This document shows positions 41,391 through 51,479 of a DNA stretch of 64,000 bases, one piece after another; position 1 is the stretch's first letter, and every line of letters starts with the position of its first letter. The DNA is from Hanleya hanleyi (lineage: Eukaryota > Mollusca > Polyplacophora > Lepidopleurida > Hanleyidae). The stretch is taken from positions 1-64,000 of the forward strand of contig JAVTVY010020428.1 in assembly GCA_036873755.1 (NCBI GenBank), read 5' to 3'. Made by a program: the position numbers and the translations under genes. Below the pieces are notes generated by a model. That model worked only from the letters and a program-made list of their open reading frames with translations, did no database searches and had not been told where the DNA came from.

Positions 41391-42671
41391 GTACGTCTGT
41401 TTGTATTATGTATGGCTTTTTCGGTATAATAAAACAGATATCGCATGCTGTGAGGCGTGATATCGCGATTTGTCAGCTCGAGAAGGTGATGTTCAACGTC
41501 CGCCAGCTGCCGGTAGACACTATATGCAGGTTGTGAGCAGGGAAATCCCTTTCAAAGTATTAGCCTGTAACAAGCATTATGTATCAAGCCGGTTTTAACG
41601 GTACACGAAGTCGCCAATTGTAGACGACGGCTACATTATGAATGACGCCCATTAAGGCGTCTAAATCGACTCCTTTGCTGTCAGAATGGAAAGACTGTGT
41701 CATTGTACCAACAATGTCTCTAGAGTAGTTATTGAATGACACTTTTGGGCTTCCTTGTCAATGGTTTCAGAAATATTTAAATTAAATTAAATTAAATTAA
41801 AAAGCGTTTTCACGTACAATGCAAATGTGTATTCAAGACATTTTCTAAAATGACTGGAAGTCTATTTCTTCAATGAATATGAAACGTGTGGTTCCTCGTT
41901 ACTGTTTATCAAGTATCGATAATTAAACAAGATTTTCATAACCGGAAAAAATTATGAAATGACCAGTTAGTAACATGTAGCTATGGTAAACGTATTATGA
42001 AAATGGATGTTCTCCGAAACAAACTCGTCCAGAAAATGACCATATAGCGTTATCCATCATTATATTATGATCCCGTAGATCGGCTAAATACTTACCTCAT
42101 CTTTATGATGGTGTTTGTCAGCACCATGGAAAACTGTTGACTACTTCTTGCTTGCAGTAAAACTAGCTTGTGTATAGGACTTTTTTTACAATATTTTTGT
42201 CCTATAGCAGCTTGATATCGTTCCAAATTCCATTTTAGCCCATTTTTGGGCGTTGGTTGGCTACTGGGTGTTGTACGTGGCGCCTTACAAGAACCCAGCA
42301 TCTTATAGTGAGATTATAATAAGCACGAGCATACGTTTTTTTTTATCCGACGTTTTTTATCCTCATTTTATCCCACCCACCAATTATCCAGCTTCTGCGA
42401 AAAAGAAAAACAAAAATGACATCAGATACATGAACATGCTTCACTTCTTCGTCCATTCTCAACCATTCTATCCACCGAACTGCCTTAATAGAAGCAGATA
42501 TTTGGAAACTGCACGACAATTTAGAACCCCTACTTCCACTCGTAATCTCCATCAACTCAGTTATATATTCATCTCGGGTCATGTTACAACTCAAATAAAG
42601 GTTTAACAAGGTTAAATAACGTTGAAGCAGTATATTTCTTATTGGATTGGAAATGGATTTATTTCTCACAG
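41391..42671. other. Unannotated sequence ending in a splice acceptor
   Basis: No gene seen. A short AAATT repeat is at 41,780. The last bases (TATTTCTCACAG... ending 42,671) form the acceptor of the next exon. Confidence 0.35.
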
Positions 42672-42821
42672 CTTGTCCGGGTGGTACATATGGATTGGAA
42701 TGTCTTCGTAGCTGTAGTAACTGTCATGCTGGTCACTGTGATATAACAACAGGAACTTGTCCGCTAAATCCACCCAAACCACGTTGTGTAGCTGGGTTTA
42801 CTGGAAGTAAATGTCTGGAAG
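42672..42821 (+). CDS. EGF-like exon 1 of a multi-EGF membrane protein
   Basis: A 150-bp exon between TTTCTCACAG and GGTAAGC, phase 1 at both ends. It encodes CPGGTYGLECLRSCSNCHAG and then CDITTGTCPLNPPKPRC with GFTGSKC, the cysteine layout of EGF/laminin-type repeats in MEGF10/11- and scavenger-receptor-F-like proteins. Upstream exons with a signal peptide were not located. Such receptors typically act in adhesion or phagocytosis; that role is family knowledge and is not shown here. Confidence 0.7.
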
Positions 42822-42959
42822 GTAAGCTCACTGCGGGTATCGTACATTCGTATAAGGTTTAGTTCGCTTTTATATATATCTATATTTTATATAGATGTGG
42901 AACATAAAATTGAAGTAAACAAATATCGTTCCGTGTTAAATCAAAATTGTAAGAACAAA

Positions 42960-43617
42960 ACTGGGTGGAACCAGTTTGTTTCTATATTAGACTCCATCTC
43001 TGTAACTGTATATCGACAGCCTATAGGTATTCCAATGAGCACTAATTGTGCACACTTGTTGGCTAAACTATATCTGTTCTCTTATGAATATGACTGTACG
43101 CAGGGGCTTTCAAACCAATCAATTCAAAGCCCGTTCCTTCTCATTCACCAAACGCTATACAGACGATATTCTCGCTGTGGATAATTGCTATATAAATGAC
43201 ACAGTGAAGGATATATACGCACCTTCACTCGATTTAAAATTACAGATAGCCTATCTATAGACCTATATCTCTATAAAAAATGAAGCGGGCCTTCTCTCTC
43301 ATCGACTTTATGACAAAAGAGATGATTACAATTTCGACATCGTAAACTGTCCCTCTCTTGAAAGTAATATTTCAATGGGACCTGCATATGGCGAATACAT
43401 ATCTCGCTTAGTAGAATTTGCTAGGTCCTCTATTAAGTGCGACGATTTTAATCAACGTCACAAAACAATATTGCACAAACTTATAAAACAGGGCTATACC
43501 ACCAAGCGCCTCCACTCAAATTTTCTCAAATTTCGCGATACAGAGCGCATGCTGATAGCAAAATACGAGCGTAGCTTGCAAGATCTATGGCGTGTACGTT
43601 TCGTAACTTGTGTCTAA
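42960..43617 (+). pseudogene. Reverse-transcriptase remnant
   Basis: Fragments in shifting plus-strand frames contain RQPIGIPMSTNCAHLLAKLY, FTKRYTDDILAVDN and GPAYGEYISRLVEFARSS, then HKLIKQGYTTKRL. This order is seen in a reverse-transcriptase family common in invertebrate genomes. I am unsure whether it is Penelope-like or another lineage. The catalytic box reads YTDD where relatives have Y[IV]DD. Frame changes near 43,130 and 43,260 and a stop make it dead. It sits in the intron between EGF exons 1 and 2. Confidence 0.6.
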
Positions 43618-43948
43618 GTCCGCTTAACCAGCGGCTAGGGGACGTATGAACCCCTGTACTTCAAGATCCTCATGGTGCACGTATGAATAGTTACAATCAA
43701 AGCGTGACTGAGATACATCATTCTCTTGATGACTAGTTTACAACGAATATCATATGGATTCTGGATACTGCTCCTTATGTGTTATGTTGACAACTAAACA
43801 CCCCCAAAGGCATTAATGTCAGTAGCATCACACTTCCCATAAAAGCATGTCAAGCGCATCCAAATAGTCTATCTGTTCGTCGTCTGTGAGGACATTTGTG
43901 CTAGACTGAACATTTGGTATACTGGTTTGTCTATCTTCTATCCCACAG

Positions 43949-44104
43949 AATGTCCTCCAGGTTCATACGGTACTGACTGTACTGGTCGGTGCGGTGCCTG
44001 TACCAGAGGAAGGAAGAGCTGTCGTCGGATTACCGGTTACTGTCCCGATGTGGTCAATGGTGTCGTGTGCCAGGCAGGCTATAGCGGTCAACGTTGTCTG
44101 CATC
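43949..44104 (+). CDS. EGF-like exon 2
   Basis: A 156-bp exon between TATCCCACAG and GTACGT, phase 1 at both ends like exon 1. It encodes CPPGSYGTDCTGRCGACTRG, then CRRITGYCPDV and CQAGYSGQRC. The open frame, conserved cysteines and matching phase support it as a real exon of the same gene. Confidence 0.7.
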
Positions 44105-45039
44105 GTACGTTAATGTATCTTTTCCTGTTCTAGAATAGACACAACAATTGACAAATGTTCAAAAATTATTTCTGGACGTTCAAATCTCGAATGAGTCTGA
44201 AAATTTTCAATACCTTAAAATGTATTTGGAGAGGTAATGGTAATTATATTGAACGTGTTAAGCGTGACTTTCGATTTATGAAACGATTTTTGTTGGATGG
44301 TTCACGACTTGTTTTTGGAAGCCTTCATTTCTTTGATTTACGCTTATCTTGATCAGCTAAACTTTTGGACGGGATACGGTGTAAAGGACTAATGCATTTG
44401 GGCAACCTCACACTCACCACCGCTCCCATCTTGCTTCCCCAACACCAACTTTTCCATGGTATATTTTTAGGACAGTTGAACCAAATTAACAATTTTGAGT
44501 AATATATTTGACATCTTAGTCTCAACAAAAAGGTCTTTCCGGAAATGGGTAAACTTGGCGTGGTATGAACGTAAAATTACCCTACTTGCTTTCTTTTCAC
44601 ATGAGTCGGAGAAGTCTGAGGAGATGGGTGGGTGGTGATGAAGAGAATGTGGAGAGGCTCATTATGTAGTGTGTCCTATACTCAATCCTAATTTATATAA
44701 GAACAATAGGCGGGGATATTCGAATTCAAAAATGAGTAAAATTTCAATTTTAAACCCTCATAATCCCAAGCCATCTCTTTGCATAAATCACTCGCCAAAT
44801 CAGCAAGATTTTGTCATACAAATACAATTACCAGACTGCATCGAGCCAACGACTTGGCATGTCATGTATTCGCGTAACTCCGAAAGGCCGCCAGGTTCTT
44901 TCCCGAACAGCAACAAATAGCCAATCGGCGATGTCGAGAATATTCAGCATCATGATCTTGAGGAAAAAATCATTTCGTAGTTACGGAAATACATTGTGAA
45001 TCCTTCACATGAAACAGTTTGAGAATTCGCTTGACTGAC
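44105..45039. other. Intron sequence
   Basis: Between EGF-like exons 2 and 3. I see no additional exon or repeat in this part. Confidence 0.4.
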
Positions 45040-48000
45040 TTCCATTACTCGGATTCTCTCGAAATTCGGCATACGCATATCTTGCGACAAGACGCTGGTT
45101 GCTACTGCATTTCAGGAACATCGGTCTGAAGGTGGCGCCACTAAGTTTCGTTTCTTCGTGTCCATTCCAGTTAAATGGGTCTGTGAATGTCTGTTCAAAT
45201 TCTTCACAGGCGATAACTTCCAAAAGCTTTGTCGGATTCCTTCGAAATTTAGCATATAAACTCCTTGTGACCAGACGTGGTTGGTATTGCGTTTCAGCAA
45301 GATCCACCTGAAGGTGGCACCACTGGGTCTTGTTCCATTCTTCTGTGCATTTCCGTGGTTTCCATTCAAATTCTTCACGAGCGATAACTTCTAAATGCTT
45401 TGTCTAATTAGGCAGCCCTTGAGATGCCTTATGTGTTTGTCCATTTTTATCTTCTTCTTTCTTCCGCTTCTCGCCGTTAGTTTTGAATTTCATGTCGCAT
45501 TAAATGAAGGACACCATTTTCTTAAATTTTGCTGTCCAGTTCTTCTATTCCACATCATATGATTTAATACACTAAAGCTTTTGCAGGAACCATATTTTAT
45601 TTCAGAAGTATAATATGAAATAACTGGCAGGGGAATCCCCGCAGTACCGAACTCCTGATAGTTTTGAATTTGGTGTCGCCTTGAATGAAGGACAACATTT
45701 TTTCAATTTTGCTATGAATTCATTCTATTCCACATCATATGATTTACCCTAAAGCTTTTGAATGAACCATATTTTATTTTCAGAAATATAATATGAAATA
45801 ACTGGCGGGGAAATCCCCGCAGTACCGAACTCCTAGTTTTTTAATTTCGTGTCATCTTAACTGAAAGACAGCATTTCCTTCAATTTTGCTATCAAATAAT
45901 TGTATTCCACATCATATGATTTACCCTAAAGCTTCTGCACGAACCATTTGTGTCCACACGTGTAACTTACTATATTAATTACAACTGAGTCCCTAAGGCT
46001 TGGGTGCACACTGTGCATATGATCAATTTCCTGAATTGAATTCGACCTTGTGGTTTTTCAGACTGACAGATGATGGCATGCAGTTGTCATTGTGGTTGTT
46101 TCATGTACAGGGAGCTTTCTATGGCTTTCATGTCAGCACACCTACCTCTATCCTCAAGGAGAGCATGTCCCCACCCCCAGGGCGCCGAGTCGCACCCTCT
46201 ATCTCCCAAACTAGCCCTCGCCCGACCCTCATATATTGTGTTTGAGCATATATATCTCCAATATATGTTGGCAGAAGTTGAAATGTGTGTGTTGTCTGCA
46301 ATATTGGGATAATTCTGCCAACCCCTCAATGAATTGCAACCCCAAAAGGTTTCAATTTATCAGGCACAGACCCAGGTTCTTGTATTTGGTAAGTCGGTCC
46401 CTTATCTATAGATCTTGCTTTGAATTGTTTTCGTGCCAATCCGCCTCTGGGTGGCGCCACCTGGGGCCAAGTTAAAATTGCATCGCGAGACAATAACTTT
46501 TGAAAACCTGAACTGATTCCTTCCAAATTTGGTGTGTAGGTACCTCGCCTCAATTTCTTGTTTGGCATTGTTTTTCATGCCGATCCACATATAGGTGGCG
46601 CCACCTGGAGGCAAATTTTTAAAATTAAGTTTCCGGACAATAACTTTTTAAAACTTGAATGAATTCTTTCCAAGTTTGGTATACATGTACCTTACCTGAA
46701 GGTTTCGCTTGAGATTGTTTTTCTTGTCGATCTGCTCATAGGTGGCGCCACCTGTAGGCCGAGTTAACCTTTTCTATTTCCAATGATAAGGGATTGCATT
46801 TCCGGACAGTAACTTTGTGGGTACCTTCCCTCAAGGCATCTTATGGGGTCATATTAATGATGTTTTCCCTAAGTTCTACGTTTTTATTTTCTTCACAAAT
46901 AATGAATGTTTCCTTTACTAAGGATGCAAAAGGGATGCCTCCTCGATCGTATTCGATCAACTGTATCTGGTTTCTTCAATATTTGCCATATGCATTCCTT
47001 GTGACAAGATGTTGATTGGTATTGCGTTTCACAAAGATCTGCCTGTGGGTGGCACCACTAGGGTTCTTTCCGTTCTTTTGTGTTGCAAGCAATAACTTTG
47101 AAACGCTTTGAAATGTCGCTCGAAATTTGGTTTCTGGGCAATAACTTCAGAACTGCTGATCGAATTCTTCCCAAATTAGGCATGCATATACATTATACCT
47201 TGCCATGAGATGTTGCTTGGGATTGTGTTATCCACTTCTGCTTAAGGTGACGCCACCTGATGACAAAATCTGAAATTTGTTTTTGGCCAATAACTTGAGA
47301 ACTGCATGCTCATCAGATTCTTCTCAAATTTAGCATGCATGTACCATGCCAGTAGATGTTGCATGGGATTGCCTTTCACTAACTTGCACTTACAGGTTGC
47401 GCCACCTGGTGGCAAAATCTCAAATTTGTCTCTGGGTAATACCATGACCTAAGATGTCGCTTGAGATTCCGTTTCGCCCACTTGCGCCTATAGGTGGCGC
47501 CACCTGGTGTTAAAATCAAAATTTGTTTTCGGCCATTAACTTGAGAACTGCTCATCGGAATCTCCTCAAAAGCATGCATGTAGCATGCCAGGAGATGTTG
47601 CGTGGGATTGCCTTTCGCTCACTTGTACTTACAGATGGTGGCACCGGGCGGCGAAATACCCGATTTGTTTCCGGGTAATAACTTGAGAACCACTGGTCAG
47701 ATTCTTCGTAAATTTGGTATGAATATATCATGACGTATGATGTCGATTGGGATTGCGTTTCCCGTCAAATCTAAATTTAATTTCGCTCATCGGATTTTTC
47801 TTCAATTTGGTATACAGATAGCATGCCATGATATGTCCCTTGGGATTGTATTTCGCCTGCTTCTGCATACAGGTGGCGACACCTGGTGGAAAAATCTGTC
47901 AATAATTTAATTTTTCTCAAATTTGGTATTCATATGCCATAAGATGTCACTTGGGATTGTGTTTCGCACACTTGTGCCTACAAATCTAAATTTGGTTTCC

Positions 48001-48250
48001 GGGCAATAACTTGAAGACCCCTCTTCAGATTCTTCCCAAAGTTCGTATGCTGATACATGTATCATGTAATGAGATGATGCTTGGGATTGCGTTTCGTCCA
48101 CTTGCATCTACAGGTGGCGACACCTCGTGGCAAATTTAAAATTTTGTTTCCGGACAATAGGTTGAGGATGCATTCAGCTTCTCGTAAAATTTGGTTTGCA
48201 GATAATATGCCTTGAGATGTCACTTGGGGTTGCTTCTCGGTTACATAATT
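45040..48250. repeat. Diverged satellite with GGTGGCGCCACC in an intron
   Basis: At least twelve diverged units share GGTGGCGCCACCTGG (or close variants), GGGCAATAACTTGAGAACTG and CAAATTTGGTATGCAT. GGTGGCGCCACC-like cores fall at about 45,133, 45,311, 46,451, 46,594, 46,739, 47,046, 47,244, 47,393, 47,491, 47,635, 47,870 and 48,111. Unit length is about 140-190 bp. Apparent minus-strand frames are repeat translations. Confidence 0.75.
45480..45960. repeat. Three-copy 178-bp tandem repeat
   Basis: GAAGGACA[AC]CATTTT starts at about 45,507, 45,686 and 45,864, with CCACATCATATGATTTA and ATAACTGGC[AG]GGG[GA]AATCCCCGC inside. It interrupts the GGTGGCGCCACC satellite. Confidence 0.8.
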
Positions 48251-48500
48251 CCCATGCTTCACTGTATGGAAACTATATTACAGAAGCAATCAACGTTCAT
48301 TCAACCGCCCTGAGTTGATTTTAAAACTTGGGAAGGCAGAAAGACCCTTCCGCATCCAGCGCCTTCGAAGTAGCAGTTGCCTCCCTTATGTATATCCCCC
48401 GAGACCAACAATGCTAAAAAATATTGCTGCCATTTCGGCGGGGGACTTAGCATCCTCTGGCTGCTTGTTCACCTTGTATTCATTCTGCATTTTTCTTCAG

Positions 48501-48647
48501 CTTGTCCACGAGGAAAATGGGGTGTGGACTGCCAGTGGACCTGTGGTGTTTGTGCGGGAGGACTCGAGCTATGTGACTCTGTAGACGGCATCTGCCCTGG
48601 TGTCACGCCTAGGTGTGACCCTGGGCATATGGAGGCTAAATGTAAAG
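48501..48647 (+). CDS. EGF-like exon 3
   Basis: A 147-bp exon between TTTTTCTTCAG and GGTAAGC, phase 1 on both sides. It encodes CPRGKWGVDCQWTCGVCAGG, then CDSVDGICPGVTPRCDPG. It belongs to the same series as the exons at 42,672 and 43,949. Confidence 0.7.
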
Positions 48648-49009
48648 GTAAGCTATATTAACTTTATAACATCGATGCGAAGCCATGGGGAAAAAGTGGT
48701 CGAGGGGAAATACTTTCAATCAGTTAACTTATTTGACACTCCAAAATCCTTGGAATAACTAATATGGTATTCGACTAATATGTCGTATCATGTCTTCAAC
48801 GTCTGCAGGGATGTCAGTGTCGTGTTGAAGAAAAGTATTGGCTAAACCTATCATTGGGAATATTATGTGTGTACATACCAGGGTTTTGATGCCACGGTTT
48901 CAATTTTAGATTACATGGACTGTTACTTCATGTAACTCGATTAATGTCAATTGTTGTAATTATCCACGATGAATATTATCAATAAATCGCGCAATTCATG
49001 TATTACCAG
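48648..49009. other. Intron sequence
   Basis: Between EGF-like exons 3 and 4. Nothing else seen. Confidence 0.4.
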
Positions 49010-49158
49010 CTTGTCCAGCAGGACTATGGGGGCTGGAGTGCGTCAACAACTGTAGTGAGAATTGTCTTGGAGGTACCCAAGAATGTGACAAACGTGACGG
49101 AGCTTGTATCGACGGATGTATGGATGGTTATCAGGGAATAACCTGTGAGGGTCAGATG
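49010..49158 (+). CDS. EGF-like exon 4
   Basis: Acceptor TATTACCAG ends at 49,009, and a strong donor GTAAGT follows 49,158. It encodes CPAGLWGLECVNNCSENCLG, then CDKRDGACIDGCMDGYQGIT and a last cysteine. With the strong donor the exon ends in phase 0, while the next recognisable exon needs phase 1. Either a small intervening exon exists or a weaker GTCAGA donor at 49,151 is used. Confidence 0.65.
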
Positions 49159-49574
49159 GTAAGTAAAACATCTAGCATGTTCTCGTCCCACAGCTCGCAT
49201 ACTTTGTGCAAGCTTTTGCTCAAAAGGAAACGAGGCATTCCCATATCTTGTTTTTCGTACGGAGATAACATTTCGATATGAATGCCCGCTACGAAGCCTG
49301 CAGTTTCTAAGTGAAATAAGTTTTGACTCAATGAAGAAGTTCTCAGGGGAAACGAACCCATGACCCAACCGTACTTTGGAGTTGCTCTTACTCTCTGAAA
49401 TATAGATGCCCGTCAAAGTTACATGTAATATTTATTTTTCATTATATTTCTCGGTACTATACCGCGCGATTGTTTCTCTGAATTGTGTTTTAATATCGTG
49501 TTAAATTTAGGAAGAGTTTCCGAAAACTGTAAAGATCGCTGCTATTCATTGTTACTTGAAAACTTTATCCCCAG

Positions 49575-49741
49575 ATGGATCCTCTGGGATTGACCTCGGT
49601 GTGGGTGTGGGCGTAGGAGTGACGTTAATTGTCCTGATTATTGTCGGCGTTTTCGTTTACCTGTTCCGTTTTCGACGATAAAGAAGGACTAGTTCTCAAG
49701 GTTCGCGGCATAGTAAGCCAAGTTCTGCAACGCCGACGGAC
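49575..49741 (+). pseudogene. Transmembrane exon with an in-frame stop
   Basis: After acceptor TTATCCCCAG this exon encodes GIDLGVGVGVGVTLIVLIIV and then GVFVYLFRFRR, a single membrane span with a basic stop-transfer. A TAA follows at 49,679-49,681. The same frame stays open beyond it for about 20 codons (RRTSSQGSRHSKPSSATPTD), up to a GTAAGT donor at 49,742. This looks like a cytoplasmic tail cut short by a nonsense change. Alternatively the stop is genuine and the tail is very short. Confidence 0.6.
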
Positions 49742-50430
49742 GTAAGTGTTCATGTAGGCTGTAGAATTGGACCATTGGTGGTACACCATTCATGTAGATG
49801 TGTGAAGCAATTGCTCTTGTAAAGCGAAGCCTGTGATGAAGAATTGGCTTTATTTCTGTCACAATTTAAATCATACTGACCTTGAAATAAATCTGCATGT
49901 TAATGTGATTAAATGCGTGTACTTCTACTCTTATACCAACCACCTCGCCGGGGGTCTAATAGTACCCCAGCCACCAGTCAGATTTTTGGACCGGATTCGG
50001 GGCCTTCGCGCACATCGCCGGAAGTGACATCATATATAATAAAATAGATGTTTGCCGAATATTTCGATTACTTCTCAAGTCTGCATAATACCTCAGTTGA
50101 CCTAGCGTTGAAAAGGATTATCTGAAGATTATTTTCCCTGTTTATCTGGACAGAGCATATGAAAAGTAGTTCGCTCATGTGCAAAACTGAAGGAGTTGTG
50201 CGGCCGGATTCAAACTGAACCGTGCGTACGTGGGTTTTCCCCTATACGTCATAGCAACGTAGTAACGGTCAACTTCCGCTATTGGAGGCAGGGATGGATA
50301 ATGGAGCCTGCGAAATGGAGCATGCGCTGTGGGGAGGATACTCTTATACTCCCATTTTATATATTTTTTCTTCTTTTGCATCAAAAAATCATTCTTTATA
50401 ACCTCAGTAGTATATAAAGCGTACATTGGG
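49742..50430. other. Unannotated sequence
   Basis: No gene supported. No further exon of the multi-EGF gene recognised. Confidence 0.35.
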
Positions 50431-50720
50431 TCACATTGACCTTTGACCTCTCAGTGCACTTTATGACGTCACTTCCGGTTACGTGACATCCGGAGGCATG
50501 TATTCTTCTGCCGTGATGCGGTTTCTTCCGTTTCCGGCGGTGCTGCGGTCGTTTACAGTTCCGCGGACAGAAAGTAGTCCTGCGATCGCTTTCGGTACCG
50601 GGAACAAGCCTCCGCGAAGAGAAAAAGTAGTCCCAAATACGCGGGATTCTCTCGCAGTGTCCGGGAGTGTCTCCTGACAACCCGGAGTTATCTTCCCCTA
50701 GTTCCGTTTTTTCCCGGGAC
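50430..50720. repeat. Diverged Polinton-type subterminal relic
   Basis: GCCGTGATGCGGTTT, TTTCCGGCGGTG, GGGAACAAGCCTCCGCG and GAGAAAAAGTAGTCCC follow the same order as the reverse complement of 6,950-7,045. Upstream, TTGACCTTTGACC and TGACGTCACTTCCGG recall the palindrome centre and the CpG-rich repeats. No element genes remain nearby. Confidence 0.6.
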
Positions 50721-50866
50721 AAAGAGATACCTGGGCCATAAATACGAGAGTCAGTCATCAAGGTCAATACGAGCGAATTAGCTCTTTCAAATGGTTAACT
50801 ACGGTATACAAAAGAACCCAAACTCACAATGTTGTATGAAAAACACATTTTATAACAGAGAACACA

Positions 50867-51235
50867 ACATATATACAACAGTTATTCCACTTATTATAAC
50901 ATTTGAAGTCCAGTGGAATATCCGCAGTGTCAGTCCATCTATACTTTAGCGTTTATAGAACATATATACAACAGTTATTCGCCTTATTATAACATTTGAA
51001 GTCCGGTGGAATATCCGCAGTGCCAGTCCATCTATACTTTAGCGTTTATAGAACATATATACAACAGTTATTCGCCTTATTATAACATTTTTGAAGTCCA
51101 GTGGAATATCCGCTGTGTCAGTCCGTCTATACTTTAGCGTTTATAGAACATATATACAACAGTTATTCGCCTTATTATAACATTACAAGTCCAGTAGAAT
51201 ATTCGCAGTGTAAGTTCATATTTATCACTCTAAAT
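50867..51235. repeat. 93-95 bp tandem repeat, four copies
   Basis: ACATATATACAACAGTTATT starts at 50,867, 50,960, 51,053 and 51,148. Each unit also has AGTCC[AG]GTGGAATATCCGC and CTTTAGCGTTTATAGA. Confidence 0.9.
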
Positions 51236-51271
51236 GTCCAGATACGTTGTAGTCACACCATCGGAGAGCAC

Positions 51272-51479
51272 TTAGCGCTTGGGGTAAAAGTACGTGAAGG
51301 CGTCCCGCTCCTGTGTGTACGAGCGCATCTGGTTCTCCCTGATACGGAAACCTTTGTTGGTCACACTGGCACTGGTCTGGCTCTGGAGTACACCGAGGTA
51401 CAGGGCTTTGGTGATGTTGGTGTCGCGTCGACTGAATCCTTTGCAGCTGAATTTGTTTTCTCCACCATCGCAATAGTAT
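51272..51479 (-). pseudogene. C-terminal fragment of an unrecognised protein, cut by an LTR
   Basis: On the minus strand, starting at the LTR edge, 68 open codons read YCDGGENKFSCKGFSRRDTN, ITKALYLGVLQSQTSASVTN, and later TYFYPKR before TAA at 51,272-51,274. The composition and the absence of repeats suggest real coding sequence. I have a weak sense of having seen the family in invertebrate mobile or viral-like genes but cannot name it. The upstream part is separated by the 51,480 retrotransposon or lies beyond the window. Confidence 0.4.

Noticed and set aside
40860..41429. 189-codon plus-strand frame with four 20-residue repeats
   Set aside because: Low-complexity hydrophobic translation of AT-rich sequence and a 60-bp tandem repeat, with no supporting features.
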